Source: Pachyseris speciosa (lineage: Eukaryota; Cnidaria; Anthozoa; Scleractinia; Pachyseridae). Taken from it: a stretch of DNA of 64,000 bases. Position 1 is the stretch's first letter, and every line of letters begins with the position of its first letter. Positions 36,420 through 48,494 of the stretch are shown here, piece by piece. The stretch spans positions 28,501 to 92,500 of the forward strand of contig JAEMWC010001226.1 of NCBI GenBank assembly GCA_016490735.1, in the 5' to 3' direction. The notes under the pieces are model-generated. The model saw only the letters and a program-made list of their open reading frames with translations, did no database searches and was not told where the DNA came from. A program made the translations under genes and the position numbers.

Positions 36420-37595
36420 CACTGAAAATCATTGCAAGCTGTTCTTTCGGATTTCTAATTTTGATAAAATTAATTATTTCCAGTATATCTCAACGTGCCA
36501 TTTGATTTCAATTTTGAAAGGAACTACAAAGGTGATTCACATTTGCAACTTGGAGAAAAGAGATCTTTCCGAGGACTGATTCGCTACGGCGGTAATCTGC
36601 CACACAATTTACATGTATATTTCAAAATGGCGGATAGTGAAAATTTACTAACTTTCGATACTTTTTGTCGCAAAACCGTTGAAGATCCCAAAAATTGAAA
36701 CGGTAGAAAGTTAACACAATCCTTCGTGGTCTCTCAAGAGATTTTCTGGGGAGATTCGTGGCGAACCACTGCCATTTACGGCGTGTTTGTTTTGGGTCTT
36801 ACCGGACACGTTTCAGACGAAGTGTGGGTACGCTTGGCCAAAAAAATCGTATTTTATTTATTTGAAGAGAAAATCAACTGTTACTTCAATCAATAATCTA
36901 AAGAAGGTTCATTCAAGTCGGAATTGCATGGAAAAGAATCAAAATTTCGCTAAATCAAAATTCGCTAAGGCCATGAATATTGGGAATTTGGGGGTTTTGT
37001 TGACGAAAAATACCGCTAACTGATTCAAATTAATTTCTCCCAAATAAACGAATATTTGAGTAAATAAAAACCATTTTCAAATGTGTGGTACTATTGCCTA
37101 CCAATATAAAAAGTATGAGCCCAACCGAGTTTTGAGCTGTTTCCGTCATTTCTTCGATCCTTACAGACATTTACTCTTAAATGTGATCTGTGCGATACAG
37201 ATTATATCGGCTACACTACTCGTCATCTCCATCAGCGAATTGAAGAACACAGAGCCTCAGCCGTCGGTGCACATGTGAAAGGTTGCCACGAAATTTCAAA
37301 CTTCGAGTTTTAAAACAGTCGTCCGTTTTGAAGAAATGCCAGGGAAAGCTTGACTGTCTAATCCGCAAAATGCTTTTCATCCGTGAGAAGAAACCGAAAT
37401 TGAACACACAATCAGACTCAATTCGCGCGAAAGTATTTGTTTAGAACATTTCATCGCGCGCGATGAACTAATTCGTTGGCTGACGTTATAAACAACCACT
37501 TAATTTAAACCTGAAACGACCGTTACATTTATCACTTGAAAATGAAGTCAAGATGACTTCGAAACGTCGTGTAATATCGTTAATTTTTGTAATCA
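36420..37595 (+). mobile_element. PLE-like end copy, right, with GIY-YIG
   Basis: The plus strand at 37180-37310 encodes KCDLCDTDYIGYTTRHLHQR, the CxxC-DYIGYT GIY-YIG endonuclease signature of Penelope-like elements. Stops follow from about 37310. The terminal part (37480-37595) has a stem-forming AAGTCAAGATGACTT and GAAACGTCG. This is the better preserved of the two inverted copies. Confidence 0.72.
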
Positions 37596-37623
37596 AATGT
37601 ATTTCAAAAAGTTTTCTCCTTCG

Positions 37624-38197
37624 TATTTCAAAAACGCCCAAGAAAATCCATTGACATAAAATTCAAAATAGGCACCGAAGAAATTGAAATTGTTCAAGAA
37701 TACACCTATTTAGGTACACGTTTAACCCCGACAGGAAACTTAAGGAAACTTTCCTCTTGCACTTGAACACCTAAAAGAAAAAGCCCTTCACGCCCTCTCT
37801 GGTATGCGAAAACATACACTTCTTTAATAGGCCTAATCCTAATACTGCATCACAGAGTTTTGACACGATGATTTTTCCGATCTTAAGTTACAATAGCGAA
37901 GTATGGAGGATGTACATTAAACAGGCCTCAAAAAATGGGACAGTTCTCCAATAGAAAAAATTCATCTCCAGTTCTGTAAACGTTACTTAGATGTAAGCAA
38001 TAAGGCCTATAACTTAGCCTGTGGAGCTGAACTTGGAAGGTTACCACTATTTGTCCCAATTAATCAAAAAATTATGAAATATATTATTTATCTAAACAAC
38101 AAAGATAATACCTCTATAGTCAAACAATCTTTCCTTATGTCGAAGAATCTATATTCTATTAATAATTCCGGTTTTTATTCCAATTTTGTGAACATGA
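37624..38197 (+). pseudogene. LINE, middle part, continuation
   Basis: Resumes the LINE frame broken at 19757: EIEIVQEYTYLGTRLTPTGN near 37680-37740, then a broken frame with homology to 16676-17040, to 38197. It is cut again by the TA-flanked element. Stops and frameshifts are present throughout. Confidence 0.72.
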
Positions 38198-38199
38198 TA

Positions 38200-40319
38200 C
38201 ACCTTATTCCAAAATGGCGGCCGCTCGGAATGATCTGGAGCGAGCAGCGCGGAAACGAGGCATCGAGGGCCAAGTCAAAGTCAAGCATGTAAACAGCAAT
38301 GGCGTTCGTAGTATCTATCAGGAGAATTGAAGACATACCTGGCAGTTCGTTGAACGGATGGGATCCTAATCAGTTGAAAAATGCTTAACTAAAATTTTGG
38401 TTCAAGTGTCATGGTGATTCTTGTAAAGGTTTACGTAATTACCAAAGCACAATTTTGTAAGCGGTAAGTGATATAGTGTTTTGCTGTCGGAAACGCCGAC
38501 CTTGCTAAGGCTGCTAAGGTCAATTAAGTATCTCATTTGCTTCGTTCTTTTACTGCGTGAATGAGTATTATTTGAATTAAAAGACCGACTATCTTCTAGT
38601 CGACCCGGACGAAAATCTCATCTATACCCGGCATATAACGACTGAGCCGGTAAAGAGCTTTTCAGGCTGAGGTTAGCGCTAATCATTGATTAAGATGTAT
38701 TAAAGCCTGTAAGTTCAGTTGTCATAAGATGTTATTTAACCCGGGTTAGCGCTAACCATGCTTCGAGCAACTGGGCCCAGGGAAGCTGACTACAACACTA
38801 CAAACATGTAGAAAAAATATTTACCCAGGATTAACTTAACCAAAATTTTATTTGCTTGGAACGCTAAAAGGAGATTTACACTAAGTTTTTTTTTTCTCGG
38901 AAATGTAGTTCAGAAAATAAATAATAATAGTTCAAAATAGTCAGCAAACTGAAAATAAATGGTCATGTTGCCTGTACGCGAGTTATGTGCTTATGCTTAC
39001 AAACACACCACATTTGACTGACAACACTAAACAGAGTAAATGCACTGGACTGTCCCATATGTGGAAGTTTTTGTCTTGTTGTCCACAAACCCACGTGGAT
39101 TTGAATGGAGACAATTTGTTGTGTTTGCACAACTTCCTCAGAGGTCATTTGACCTTTGGTTCCAATATAAAGTGCCCCATGGAAAGTTAACTAATAAATG
39201 TTTTGGCATCCCCAGGTGAGATTCCAATGAGCTCCTTCAGATTGGTATGCCGGTTTTTATACGAGCTATAAAAAGATCACTGTTTAAACGAAGACTCTTA
39301 GGCATTTGAAAGCAGAGCTCACTGCAGTCAATTATGACCCTGGTAGAAGGATATTTATCTTTAAAATCAGCAGGCATGTGGTCATTGATCTTTGCCCTTG
39401 AGGGTCATACTGAAATGATGCTGACCTTTAGAAACATAAAATTAATCCAGGTTTATTGCCTTGGTCTTCCTTGTTCAGGGGCATCTTCATCATTTCTCTA
39501 ATTCATATTTGCTACATCATGAGAAGGTGAATGCCAATAATTAATGTTTTCACCTTCTTTTACTGGATTTAAATACTTAATTATACTCTTGAAAATGTCT
39601 CTATTTGGAAATCCAGAATAAAAAGCTAAATCTTTAACTGACTTCATAAATCTATCGACGCTAAATACTTTCGATTGTAAATCTTGGAAATATCCGCCTC
39701 GAATTATCGGAGTTTTTCAGTAAGCTCGGCTTTCTCACAGTCCAGATCATGGATAGCTTTCTCACCGTCGTTTTATAGCTCCCTAGAATCTCTATCAGGA
39801 GAAATATCACGATGTCTTGGTTGATGACAGTAGGTCAGGAGTTGCTGAGGTTTTCCTCAGTCTTTTTCGTTTGATCGGACTACTATCCTTTGGCGCTTTT
39901 CCTTTTACCAGCGAACACTTCTTTCACGGAAAAGCGGATGGTACAGCAGTAGTTTTCAAAGTTTTTCTCGCGACCAGCAAACGAACAAATATAACCCGAA
40001 GACTTGAAGTGGCGCAAACATACCCTTGATCGAGTGTTTTGTCACTTAAAGTTAATCCAAGATCCCTTCGTATGGCAACAATCCATTCGGCTTGAACACA
40101 TTACACGTCGGTCTTCTGGAAACTTCTGATAAGAGATTTTCACACCATTTTTCCACATAAATATTCTTAGGACAGAATGGAATAGAGCAATTTAGAAGCA
40201 TGATCGCTCACGATTACCATATGTAAACACCACAAGATTTTCATGCCGGCCCTCGATGCCTCGTTTCCGTGCTGCTCTCCCCAGATCATTCCGATCGGCC
40301 GCCATTTTGGAATAAGGTG
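38200..40319. mobile_element. TA-flanked TIR element, 2.1 kb
   Basis: CACCTTATTCCAAAATGGCG at 38200 is inverted, ending at 40319. The inversion continues with few mismatches for about 90 bases. TA flanks both ends (38198-38199 and 40320-40321). No transposase is visible; a short frame MAFVVSIRRIEDIPGS begins near 38299. TA targets are used by Tc1/mariner-like elements. Confidence 0.75.
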
Positions 40320-40321
40320 TA

Positions 40322-40965
40322 TAGAACAATAGTATAGATCCTGAAGCTCTTCATAATGATACAGTTAAGCAATATGCAACCTATTTGAAAAAGAAATACC
40401 TATAGTTCTGGCAACACAGTCTTGAACATTCAAAGAAATTAGAATTTTACAAAGTTTTTAATGATGAATACTCTATATCCGATTATTTACACCAACTACG
40501 AAATTTTAATGAAAGACGAAATTTAGTGAAGTTTAAAATAAGTTATCACAAACGTATGATTGAACTAGGTCGTTATCAGACCGATCATGTACCCAGGGAA
40601 TGCCGATCATGCCCATTGTGCAAGTCAAATCAAGTTGAAAATGAAACTCATTTCTTGTTTCAGAGTAGCAGATACTCTTTACAGAGGCAGACTTTCCTCA
40701 AACGAATCAATGAAATAATACCTGCCATTGAAAGTAAATCAACCTCAGAAAAAAACTACTAATGAACTCTAACGACTATCATGTAAATAAGCTAGTAATG
40801 AAGTTTGTTTCCTCGTGTACGGATATACGTGATACATTGTTATTATCAAAAGAAAGTGATGTAACTTAGGATATTATTACTATTACCCTTGTTTTGTTCT
40901 TTTAAATCAGTATATATTTGAGCTTTTCCAATACTGTAAAATCTTGCGGTAATGCAAATGAAGCA
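40322..40965 (+). pseudogene. LINE, 3' end with zf-RVT
   Basis: Continues the interrupted LINE. SYHKRMIELGRYQTDHVPRE and CPLCKSNQVENETHFLF (about 40540-40665) form the C-terminal zinc-binding region. A short 3'-UTR follows and ends at AAGCAATTTACTAC, where the microsatellite starts. Confidence 0.8.
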
Positions 40966-40968
40966 ATT

Positions 40969-41010
<42 letters not shown>

Positions 41011-41167
41011 CACTACCACTACCACTACCACTACCACTACCACTACCACTACCACTACCACCACCACCACCACCACCACTACCACTACCACTACTACTAC
41101 CACTACCACTACCACTACCACTACCACTACCACTACCACTACCACTACCACTACCACTACCACTACC
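40966..41167 (+). repeat. (TAC)n/(TACCAC)n microsatellite, LINE tail
   Basis: Same junction type as at 17041. A short run of CAC units lies near 41055-41078. The apparent Tyr/His, Thr and Gly/Ser frames are artefacts. Confidence 0.9.
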
Positions 41168-41958
41168 TACCACGTTACCACTAACAAACAAAAAAAAAAC
41201 CTCAGACACGTGCCTACTTACGATCTGTGACAAACTAATGATATTCAAACCCAATATGGTAACAAACCGCTCAAGCCGCTTGTGTTCTGCAAAACTGGAC
41301 ATGTCTACTCACCTTTAAACTGCTGCTCCTCCTTTGTCTGGGGACAGATTAATAACAAAACAGAGAGAGAGAACAAATACATGAAAAAGTATATCTGTGG
41401 GGAGAATGGGAGGGATCCTCAAGTCAACGAGATGCGGCCGTTCAAAGCACAGTTTAGCTTATAAAGGAATAGCATCAGAATAAGGTTTCCTTATCTTTCA
41501 GTTCACATTGACTTTAATTCATATTAAGTTCAAATATTGAACTGGCGGGGGTTCTTAAAGGGGGTGTGTCATGGTGATTTTCATGTTTTGGAGGTCAAAT
41601 TAAAACCAAACACCCTCAAGTACCATTGCTCACAACCAAAATGTCCCAAGGACACCAAAGAAATATATCAAGCTATTTTGTCAAAGCGGAAGCAAACCAT
41701 AATTTGTATTTGGCTATATATATTTTTTCTACACAAAAGGAGAACTTGTCATCCTAAGGCAATGAGGCTGGTAAAATAATTTTGAACAAAACTGAACCAT
41801 TACTTTTGGGTTTTCTTTATTTTCAATATCTTTTTTAGTTGTTGAAATTAATGTCAAAAAGTCGTGGCACAGTTCCCCTAAAAAAGTCAACAAAAGGCTA
41901 GCAGAAAACCAAAAAATAAGGAATAAACAAACAAGCAAACAAAACAACCAAAGAAAAA
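41168..41958. other. Intergenic, nothing recognised
   Basis: Short frames only, with no domain on either strand. Confidence 0.5.
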
Positions 41959-43790
41959 GCAAGGACAAGAGAAAGAAAGAAAGAAAGAAAGAATGAAAGA
42001 AAGACAGAAAGAATGAATGAATAAAAGAAAGAAAGAATGAATGAATGAAAGAAAGAGAGAAAGAAAGAAAGAAAGAAAGAAGGAAAGAAAGAAAAAAGAA
42101 AGAAGGAAGGACAGAAACAAAGAAAGAAAGAAGGAAGGAAAGAAAAAAGAAAGAAAGAAAGAATGAATGAAAGAAAGATAGAAAGAAGGAAAGAAAGAAT
42201 AAGAGAAAGAAAGAAAGAATGAATGAATGAAAGAAAGCCAGAGAGAAAGAAGGAAAGAAAAAAAGAAAGAAAGAATGAAACAAAAAAAGAAAGAAAGAAT
42301 GAATGCATGAAAGAATGAAAGGAACAAAAACAGAACGAAAGAAAGAAAGAAAGAAAGAAAGAAAGAAGGATAGAAAAAAAAGAAAGAATGACTGCATGCA
42401 AGAATGAAAGGAACAAAAAAAGAAGGAAAGAAAAAGAAAGAAAGAATAAAACAAAAAAGAAAGAAAGAAAGAAGGAAGGAAAGAAAGAAAGAATGCATGA
42501 AAGAATGAAAGGAACAAAAAAAGAAGGAAAGAAAGAAAGAAAGAAAGATTGAAAGAAAGGATAGAAAAAAAGAAAGAAAGGATAGAAAAAGAAAGAAGGA
42601 TAGAAAAAGAAAGAAAGAAAGAATGAATGCATGAAAGAATGAAAGGAACAAAAAAGAAGGAAAGAAAGAAAGAAGGATAGAAAAAAAAGAAAGAAAGAAG
42701 GATAGAAAAAAGAAAGAAAGAAAAAATGAAAGAACGAATGAATGAATGAAAGAAAGAAAGAAAGGATAGAAAAAAGAAAGAATGAAAGAAAGAAAGAATG
42801 AATGAATGAAAGAAAGAATGAAAGAAGTAAAGAAAGAAAGAACGAACGAAAGAAAAAAGAAGGATAGAAAAAAAAAGAAAGAATGACTGCATGAAAGAAT
42901 GAAAGGAACAAAAAAAGAAGGAAACAAAAAAGAAAGAAAGAATAAAACAAAAAAGAAAGAAAGAAGGAAGGAAAGAAAGAAAGAATGCATGAAAGAATGA
43001 AAGGAACAAAAAAGAAGGAAAGAAAGAAAGAAAGGAAGATTGAAAGAAAGGATAGAAAAAAAGAAAGAAAGAAAGGATAGAAAAAAGAAAGAAGGATAGA
43101 AAAAAGAAAGAAAGAAAGAATGAATGCATGAAAGAATGAAAGGAACAAAAAAAGAAGGAAAGAAAGAAAGAAGGATAGAAAAAAAAGAAAGAAAGAAGGA
43201 TAGAAAAAAGAAAGAAAGAAAAAATGAAAGAACGAATGAATGAATGAAAGAAAGAAAGAAAGGATAGAAAAAAGAAAGAATGAAAGAAAGAAAGAATGAA
43301 TGAATGAAAGAAAGAATGAAAGAAGTAAAAAAAGAAAGAAAGAACGAACGAAAGAAAAAAAGAAGGAAAGAAAGAATGAAAGAAAGAAAGAAAGAAAGAA
43401 AAAATATAATCAAAATTAAAGGAAAGAAAGAAAGAAAGATTGAAAGAAAGAAAGAAGGATAGAAAAAAGAGAAAGAAAGAAAGAAAGAAGGATAGAAAAA
43501 AGAAAGAAAAAAGAAATGTAGAAAAAGAAAGAAAGAAAGAAAGAAGGATAGAAAAAAGAAAGAAAGAATGAATGAAAGAACGAATGAATGAATGAAAGAA
43601 AGAAAGAAAGGATAGAAAAAAAGAAAGAATGAAAGAAAGAAAGATTGAATGAATGAAAGAAAAAATGAAAGAAGTAAAGAAAGAAAGAAAGAAAGAAAGA
43701 ACGAACGAACGAAAGAAAAAAAGAAGGAAAGAAAGAATGAAAGAAAGAAAGAAAGAAAAAAGAAAGAAAGAAAGAAAAAATATAATCAAA
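41959..43790 (+). repeat. Polypurine GAAA-type satellite, about 1.8 kb
   Basis: Almost entirely A and G on the plus strand (GAAA, GAAT, GGAAG units). A higher-order period of about 500 bases is visible: AGAATGACTGCATG at about 42386 and 42882, and AACGAATGAATGAATGAAAG at about 42732, 43232 and 43580. The long Phe/Ser frames on the minus strand are artefacts of the repeat. Confidence 0.9.
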
Positions 43791-45480
43791 ATTAAACAAA
43801 TCTTTTTCTCGCCAAGTGTTAGGGCACCTTTTAGAGAAGAGGCAAAACCTTTCTTAGGTCGTAACAAGTGTTGGCTCAAATGCCCCTAAAACAAAACCGC
43901 GCTAACAATAGGGAGGGTGAAAAAAAATTCAGATTAAGTACAATAGATACTTTAATAGTACATTGAAGTATGCTGGGCACTCTGGGCCCCAAACTGAGCC
44001 ACGTCACAGGAAATCGTGGGGATTCGAGGAATCTCTCGGAAAGGACTGTGACTCCCATGAGGGTTGCCGATTACGAGCGGCTGTCCGCAAATATTGCCTG
44101 GAGGTGTGTAAAATAAAAAAAAAAAACGAAAATTACCATAGGTTGCCAGAAGATAGATCCAGTGAAAAATTTTTCAAGAAAAAATACTTTGGGTTTTATC
44201 AGATTTTTATTTTGCGCAAACAGCTCAAAGCCTGTTCAATGTGCAATCGGACGCAATACGCGCAAAAGCATCCATGTAATTTCTGTCATTCATTGTGATC
44301 ACTGTAATGTTAATTTAGTGAACCATACTTAAGTCTCTCATATTAAGTTTCTTTGCCTGGTTTCCATGCCAACTAACAAAACAAGGGGAAAAGTAAGATT
44401 TCCGCCCTTGTAGTCTGTTTTCAGGTGCTGTTTTCCTTCTTTGAGTATTTTCTCGATCTTAGGATCCACTGTCTATCACCTAACTTTTCAACAACGGCCA
44501 TGAGGTCGTCAGGAAAAGCTTTAGCTCCCTAAGCTGCAAAATCACCCAGGCCTTGAAGTGACTTTCTCACTGTCGTGGTACAAGATAATAACATCCGCAA
44601 CATTGTCGAGGTGCTTATTGAGAGGTGTGAAGTTGGTCTCAGAACAAAACTGGCGGTACTGGTCGGTAATACGGTTCATAGGTAATTGGGTATTCCCAAC
44701 TCGAGAATGGCAAAAAATAAAACTGAGCACAGAATAAGAGACATTCGCATACTGCTAGTGATGTACAATATATCCGGACGTGGAACGGGCGTGAGACAAA
44801 ATATTCAAAAGAAACATATTCCATACCACAATATCTCACCAAAAGGAGTTTGGCAATACTGAAGAACACCCCTGGCGGGCTTTGGAAGAAGACTAGTTTG
44901 GCAATGATCTTTTGTCTTTCTTCTATATTCTGTATTAGTATAAATCTACTAGCGTTCTATCACGAATGCCGTCCTCTGATTGGCGACGCTACTCGCTATC
45001 TATTCTGTGATAGATAGTGAGTAGGGCTGTCAACAAAATGGTGGCCGATTTTCTCGCGTTTTCAGGCTGCGAGAAGGATTTAGATAATTTATTTGTTTAG
45101 TTTTGAACGACTGGTAGATTTATACTAACACAATTAGATTATTCGCTCTCGATTTCTATGCGTGATAGCTAATGATCACGCGATAAAAATCTCGAACTCA
45201 TAATCTAATTGTTAAACTAGAAGTTTCCATTGGAAAGTGAAGTGCTGTGAGTAAAGCACATGCAGAGGAACGGTGGTAAAAGGCGATGTTGTGAACTGCA
45301 TGTAACTTAGAGGAGCTTAGATGGTAAACAGATGAGCGACTTGATTGACTTTTTATCGCCTTATGTAGAAAGGCTGGGGTGACTTCGGAGGTGCAGTGAA
45401 ATGCTATGTTTCGTACGTTTTTAATTTAACCCGTGTTTTAAGCTAAAATATTGGCGCAATCGCCCTTTTTTCTGCTGTAC
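43791..45480. other. Intergenic, no gene recognised
   Basis: Unique-looking sequence with short frames. 44930-45200 has inverted words (TCTAATTGTTAA-like and 'attagattat') and may be a MITE remnant. Confidence 0.4.
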
Positions 45481-45489
45481 TGATCATGC

Positions 45490-45905
45490 TGCTGCTGCTT
45501 TGTCACATAAAGGATCGGTTTGCCGTCTTATCACTTCCTGTAGGCCAACGCGATAGTCGGAAATTGCCTGGTGATAAATTCAACAGTCGAATTAACTTTA
45601 GTCTACGCGGTAATTTATGTTTTGTCTCTACCGTCTACAAAAAGCACTACTTATGGTCTTCACTCATTTTCATACATGGCTTCAAAACTATGGAACTCTC
45701 TTCCGGATCCTTTTAGAACTTCTGACTTTCCTGATTTCAAGTGCAAGATTCTACAGTATGACTCTTTTTAATAGTTGAAACTTTAGAATGTTATAATTTT
45801 AGATTTTAGTAGTATTTAGAATCATACTTGTAACTCGAAGATACTAGCTTATCTTTAGCTACTCTAAATTTGAGGATAAATAAAGTATATGTATGTATGA
45901 TCAGG
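45490..45905 (+). pseudogene. Second LINE lineage, 3' fragment
   Basis: The plus-strand frame with YGLHSFSYMASKLWNSLPD and a FKCKILQYDSF terminus (45640-45771) matches the C-terminal end of LINE reverse transcriptases. A short 3'-UTR with AATAAA near 45878 and a (GTAT)-type tail follows to about 45905. The copy is 5'-truncated. Confidence 0.65.
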
Positions 45906-47569
45906 CATCTTTTACTTTTTGGCTTTGTCTGACACACTTTCGTTGTGTACGTCAGGTTACAAAAGTGAAAATAATATTTTAGACTATCCCTGCCACAGTA
46001 GCCGAGTGGCAGCGTTTACGTAGATTATTGAGAAATTTCTTCGGTGATCAACTTCCATTCTGTTGCTTTGTATTGCTCGTGTAAATGTCGGCAAAGGTTT
46101 TTACGAACAATTACAAGTAGCCCAAAAATTGTTTTGCAGTTATTTGAAGAAGAGACCTTGTTTTTACGCTTGGTGCGCTTGACATACCAACACGCCATAT
46201 ACCAAAGTGTCCTCTCAAGTTTGCTTTTTTTTTTTTTGCCCGGTGAACGTTTCGAACATAATAAAAAAAAAACCCTAAAATATTTAGTTTATGATGAATT
46301 TCAGCTATTTGATGAAAGTCTGTTCGTGAATATGTATCCTTTTCAATAAGGTGTTTAACGATTAGATTTATACCCCGCTTTTGTTTGTTTCATGGCTTCG
46401 TTCAAGTAATAGGGACGTGAGAGTGTGAGGGAAAACCCAAATGTCGCATTGCGCATGTCTGGCGCGAAATATTTTGACGTTCTGCTCCGGGGCCCGACGT
46501 GAGAAAGCTTTTAGTCCATCAGCTAGGGGGGTTGTATGGCTCACTTAAGGGGAACAAACAAAACTTGTATAATCTTAATTTGTAACTATTCAGCATCATA
46601 AAAATGTATGATAGCAGGGATAGAACGGTAGCTTTCACTTTGTAAATCGAATTTTAAAATTGCCTCTCACACGCTGCTTTTGGTCGCCATCTTGGATTTC
46701 TAAAAAAACACTTTAAAAAATGTTATTCTTTCTGAAATGCACACGTTTTTTTGCCCAGACGTATATTTGGAATACTACGAATTTGAAATGTAATTTCAGC
46801 ATTGTTTATGGTTATTCGAGCTATGGTGACGTCATAAATAACATCACAGTGACCGCCATTTTGTTTTTTTAGCTTGTGTATTCAACCGCTATCTTAATGC
46901 CCTGAAATAACTAAATTACCATTAAGGCACTTTATATCATAATGCTAGAAAAACGCACTTAAAACTATTGCTAACGTCTTTTCCTATGTTTAGTTAGGCT
47001 TACTAGGCCATGAATTAATAACCACAAATCAGAGTAGATAACCAGGTCCACAATTCAATCTAGAGCTCGTTTGAGTACAGAAGCACCACTGTCGTATAAC
47101 GTCCTTTTCCACTGCTGTCACTTGCATATGGGATCTACATGTATAACGTGACATATGTTCACATCATGTATTGCTTTTGCGTCCTGAATAACGTCGCTGA
47201 AAATAGAAAAACATTCCTACGCACGAGTTGCAAAAGCGTTATACAACGTGTCACTACATGTGCCATATGAGCTAAAACTGACACCCAATATTACTGGGGT
47301 GAAAAACCATGTTTTCACTGAACCATTCCCACAACAAATTGAAAATCCATTTAGCGGCTCATATGCCACATGTAGTAATATTTTTGGTATCCTTATAATA
47401 ATATTTTCTTGTTTTTTAAAAAATAAAAAAAATAACTATATATTTTCATTTAATGGTAAACCTCATCGCATTGGGGAAAAAAGCGAAGCTTTTTTGAGGC
47501 AGTGAATTGAGATTTTCTCGAAGAGAAAAGATCAAGAGGGGCAGGGTTTTTTGCAAATCATTTAATGAA
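45906..47569. other. Left flank of the Polinton, no gene recognised
   Basis: AT-rich sequence with short frames only. One small inverted pair, CTACATGTGCCATATGAGC near 47250-47272 and its near-inverse at 47358-47378, could form a hairpin. Confidence 0.5.
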
Positions 47570-47866
47570 ACAGCTAATTTCAATAGTTTTGGCAATAAAA
47601 GGTATTAATTAACAGTATTCCCAAGAAACAGTTATTTTCGATAGTTATATCACTTGATAGTATTCCCTGTTAGTATTCCCTGAGAAACGGCTAATTTCAA
47701 TAGTTATTTTTTAAAAACAAAGATACTTAAAGATATATTACTATAGTATATTGGAGGATGTTGGCGAAAAAGGAGAAAGTCCACGCTATAGAAAAGCGTA
47801 ATAAGAAGGTTAATCGCCAAAATAAGACTGAGTCGCGCCAGATGGTTCTCGGTCTTGGAAAATTAT
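47570..47866 (+). repeat. Polinton terminal inverted repeat, left
   Basis: Matches the inverse of 62776-63143 apart from small indels. It covers non-coding DNA and the first 35 or so codons of the left terminal gene, so the two terminal genes share their N-terminus. Internal words TAGTATTCCCTG are repeated (47660-47685). Confidence 0.9.
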
Positions 47867-48363
47867 CTGAATATAATATAATGATGAATCGTAAGAAAAA
47901 TGTTATTATTGTTGAAGATGATGAAGAGATTAAGCCGTTGCCAGATGGTGGTTTAAATCTTGAAAATACAATTCATTGTAATTCGGAAGTGCATGAATAT
48001 TTGAAAAATGAAACGGATTATGTTGAATGCCCATATTGTTATGCTAAAATAGCAGAACATAGTGTTAAAAAAGAACCTTGTTGTAATAATCAAGAAATTA
48101 TTAATGATGATGGATTTGTTTGCAAAAATTGCAGTTCGTTTCATGGCTTTCAAACGTATGAAGAATATGTTGATTTTCATAAATTTAAATTCAAAATTAA
48201 ACGGAAATCAGTTTATTATAGAAAATATTATATAGAAAAGAAAATAGTTGACCTTCAGTATAAATACAAAAGACAATTATATTTCAATGATATTTATAAT
48301 GAAGTAGAAGTTTTTCAAGAGATTGATAAAGTGCTGCCGCAATTAAATGAAAATTCACAATGA
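47758..48363 (+). CDS. Zinc-ribbon protein, possibly VLTF3-like transcription factor
   Basis: 201 codons starting at the ATG after TTGGAGG. The first 35 residues are basic and come from the inverted repeat. Residues about 87-122 hold two CxxC pairs (VECPYCYAKIAEH and FVCKNCSSFHGF) that look like a zinc ribbon. A Tyr/Lys-rich stretch (RKSVYYRKYYIEKKIVDL) follows. This order, zinc ribbon then Y-R-K-rich segment, recalls poxvirus late transcription factor VLTF3-type proteins of large DNA viruses. That assignment is tentative. The stop overlaps the next ATG as ATGA, so the 48360-48494 frame may be the true C-terminus, shifted. No TCTA signal precedes it, unlike the structural genes. Confidence 0.55.
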   Translation: MLAKKEKVHAIEKRNKKVNRQNKTESRQMVLGLGKLSEYNIMMNRKKNVIIVEDDEEIKPLPDGGLNLENTIHCNSEVHEYLKNETDYVECPYCYAKIAEHSVKKEPCCNNQEIINDDGFVCKNCSSFHGFQTYEEYVDFHKFKFKIKRKSVYYRKYYIEKKIVDLQYKYKRQLYFNDIYNEVEVFQEIDKVLPQLNENSQ

Positions 48364-48494
48364 CGAAATTGAATATTGCGTACGATATAAAAATTACAAA
48401 ATCAAAAAAAAAAACGTTAATCCAGTATGAAGAATATTGGAATAAAATATTAACACTAATCGGGGACAAAATCAATTTGATTCTTCAAAAGTGA
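48360..48494 (+). CDS. Small frame overlapping the VLTF3-like gene by ATGA
   Basis: 44 codons, beginning MTKLNIAYDIKITKSKKK and containing YEEYWNKILTLIG. It reads like a continuation of the zinc-ribbon protein after a one-base shift; alternatively it is translated by reinitiation at ATGA. Its end overlaps the 3' end of the opposite-strand gene at 48472. Confidence 0.4.
   Translation: MTKLNIAYDIKITKSKKKTLIQYEEYWNKILTLIGDKINLILQK

Larger units (their letters stand above)
19758..37623. mobile_element. Composite insertion of about 17.9 kb splitting the LINE
   Basis: The LINE word GTATTTCAAAAA is present at the left break (19746-19757) and again at 37624-37635, where the LINE frame resumes. An extra partial copy lies near 37600. 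The two ends are inverted copies of one PLE-like sequence (19780-20965 and 36420-37595). Between them lie the TTAA element, two large inverted-repeat structures, a GC-rich tract and tandem repeats. The outline suggests one insertion event followed by growth, or one element later invaded; this is inference. Confidence 0.55.

Noticed and set aside
37500..37580. Second hammerhead ribozyme in the right PLE copy
   Set aside because: Stem II and GAAAC-GTC are present, but the CTGATGA core is replaced by AAAATGA in both PLE copies, so the catalytic core is missing.
41729..43889. Open frames of up to 716 codons made of Phe, Ser and Leu
   Set aside because: They are read from the polypurine satellite; composition alone keeps them free of stops.
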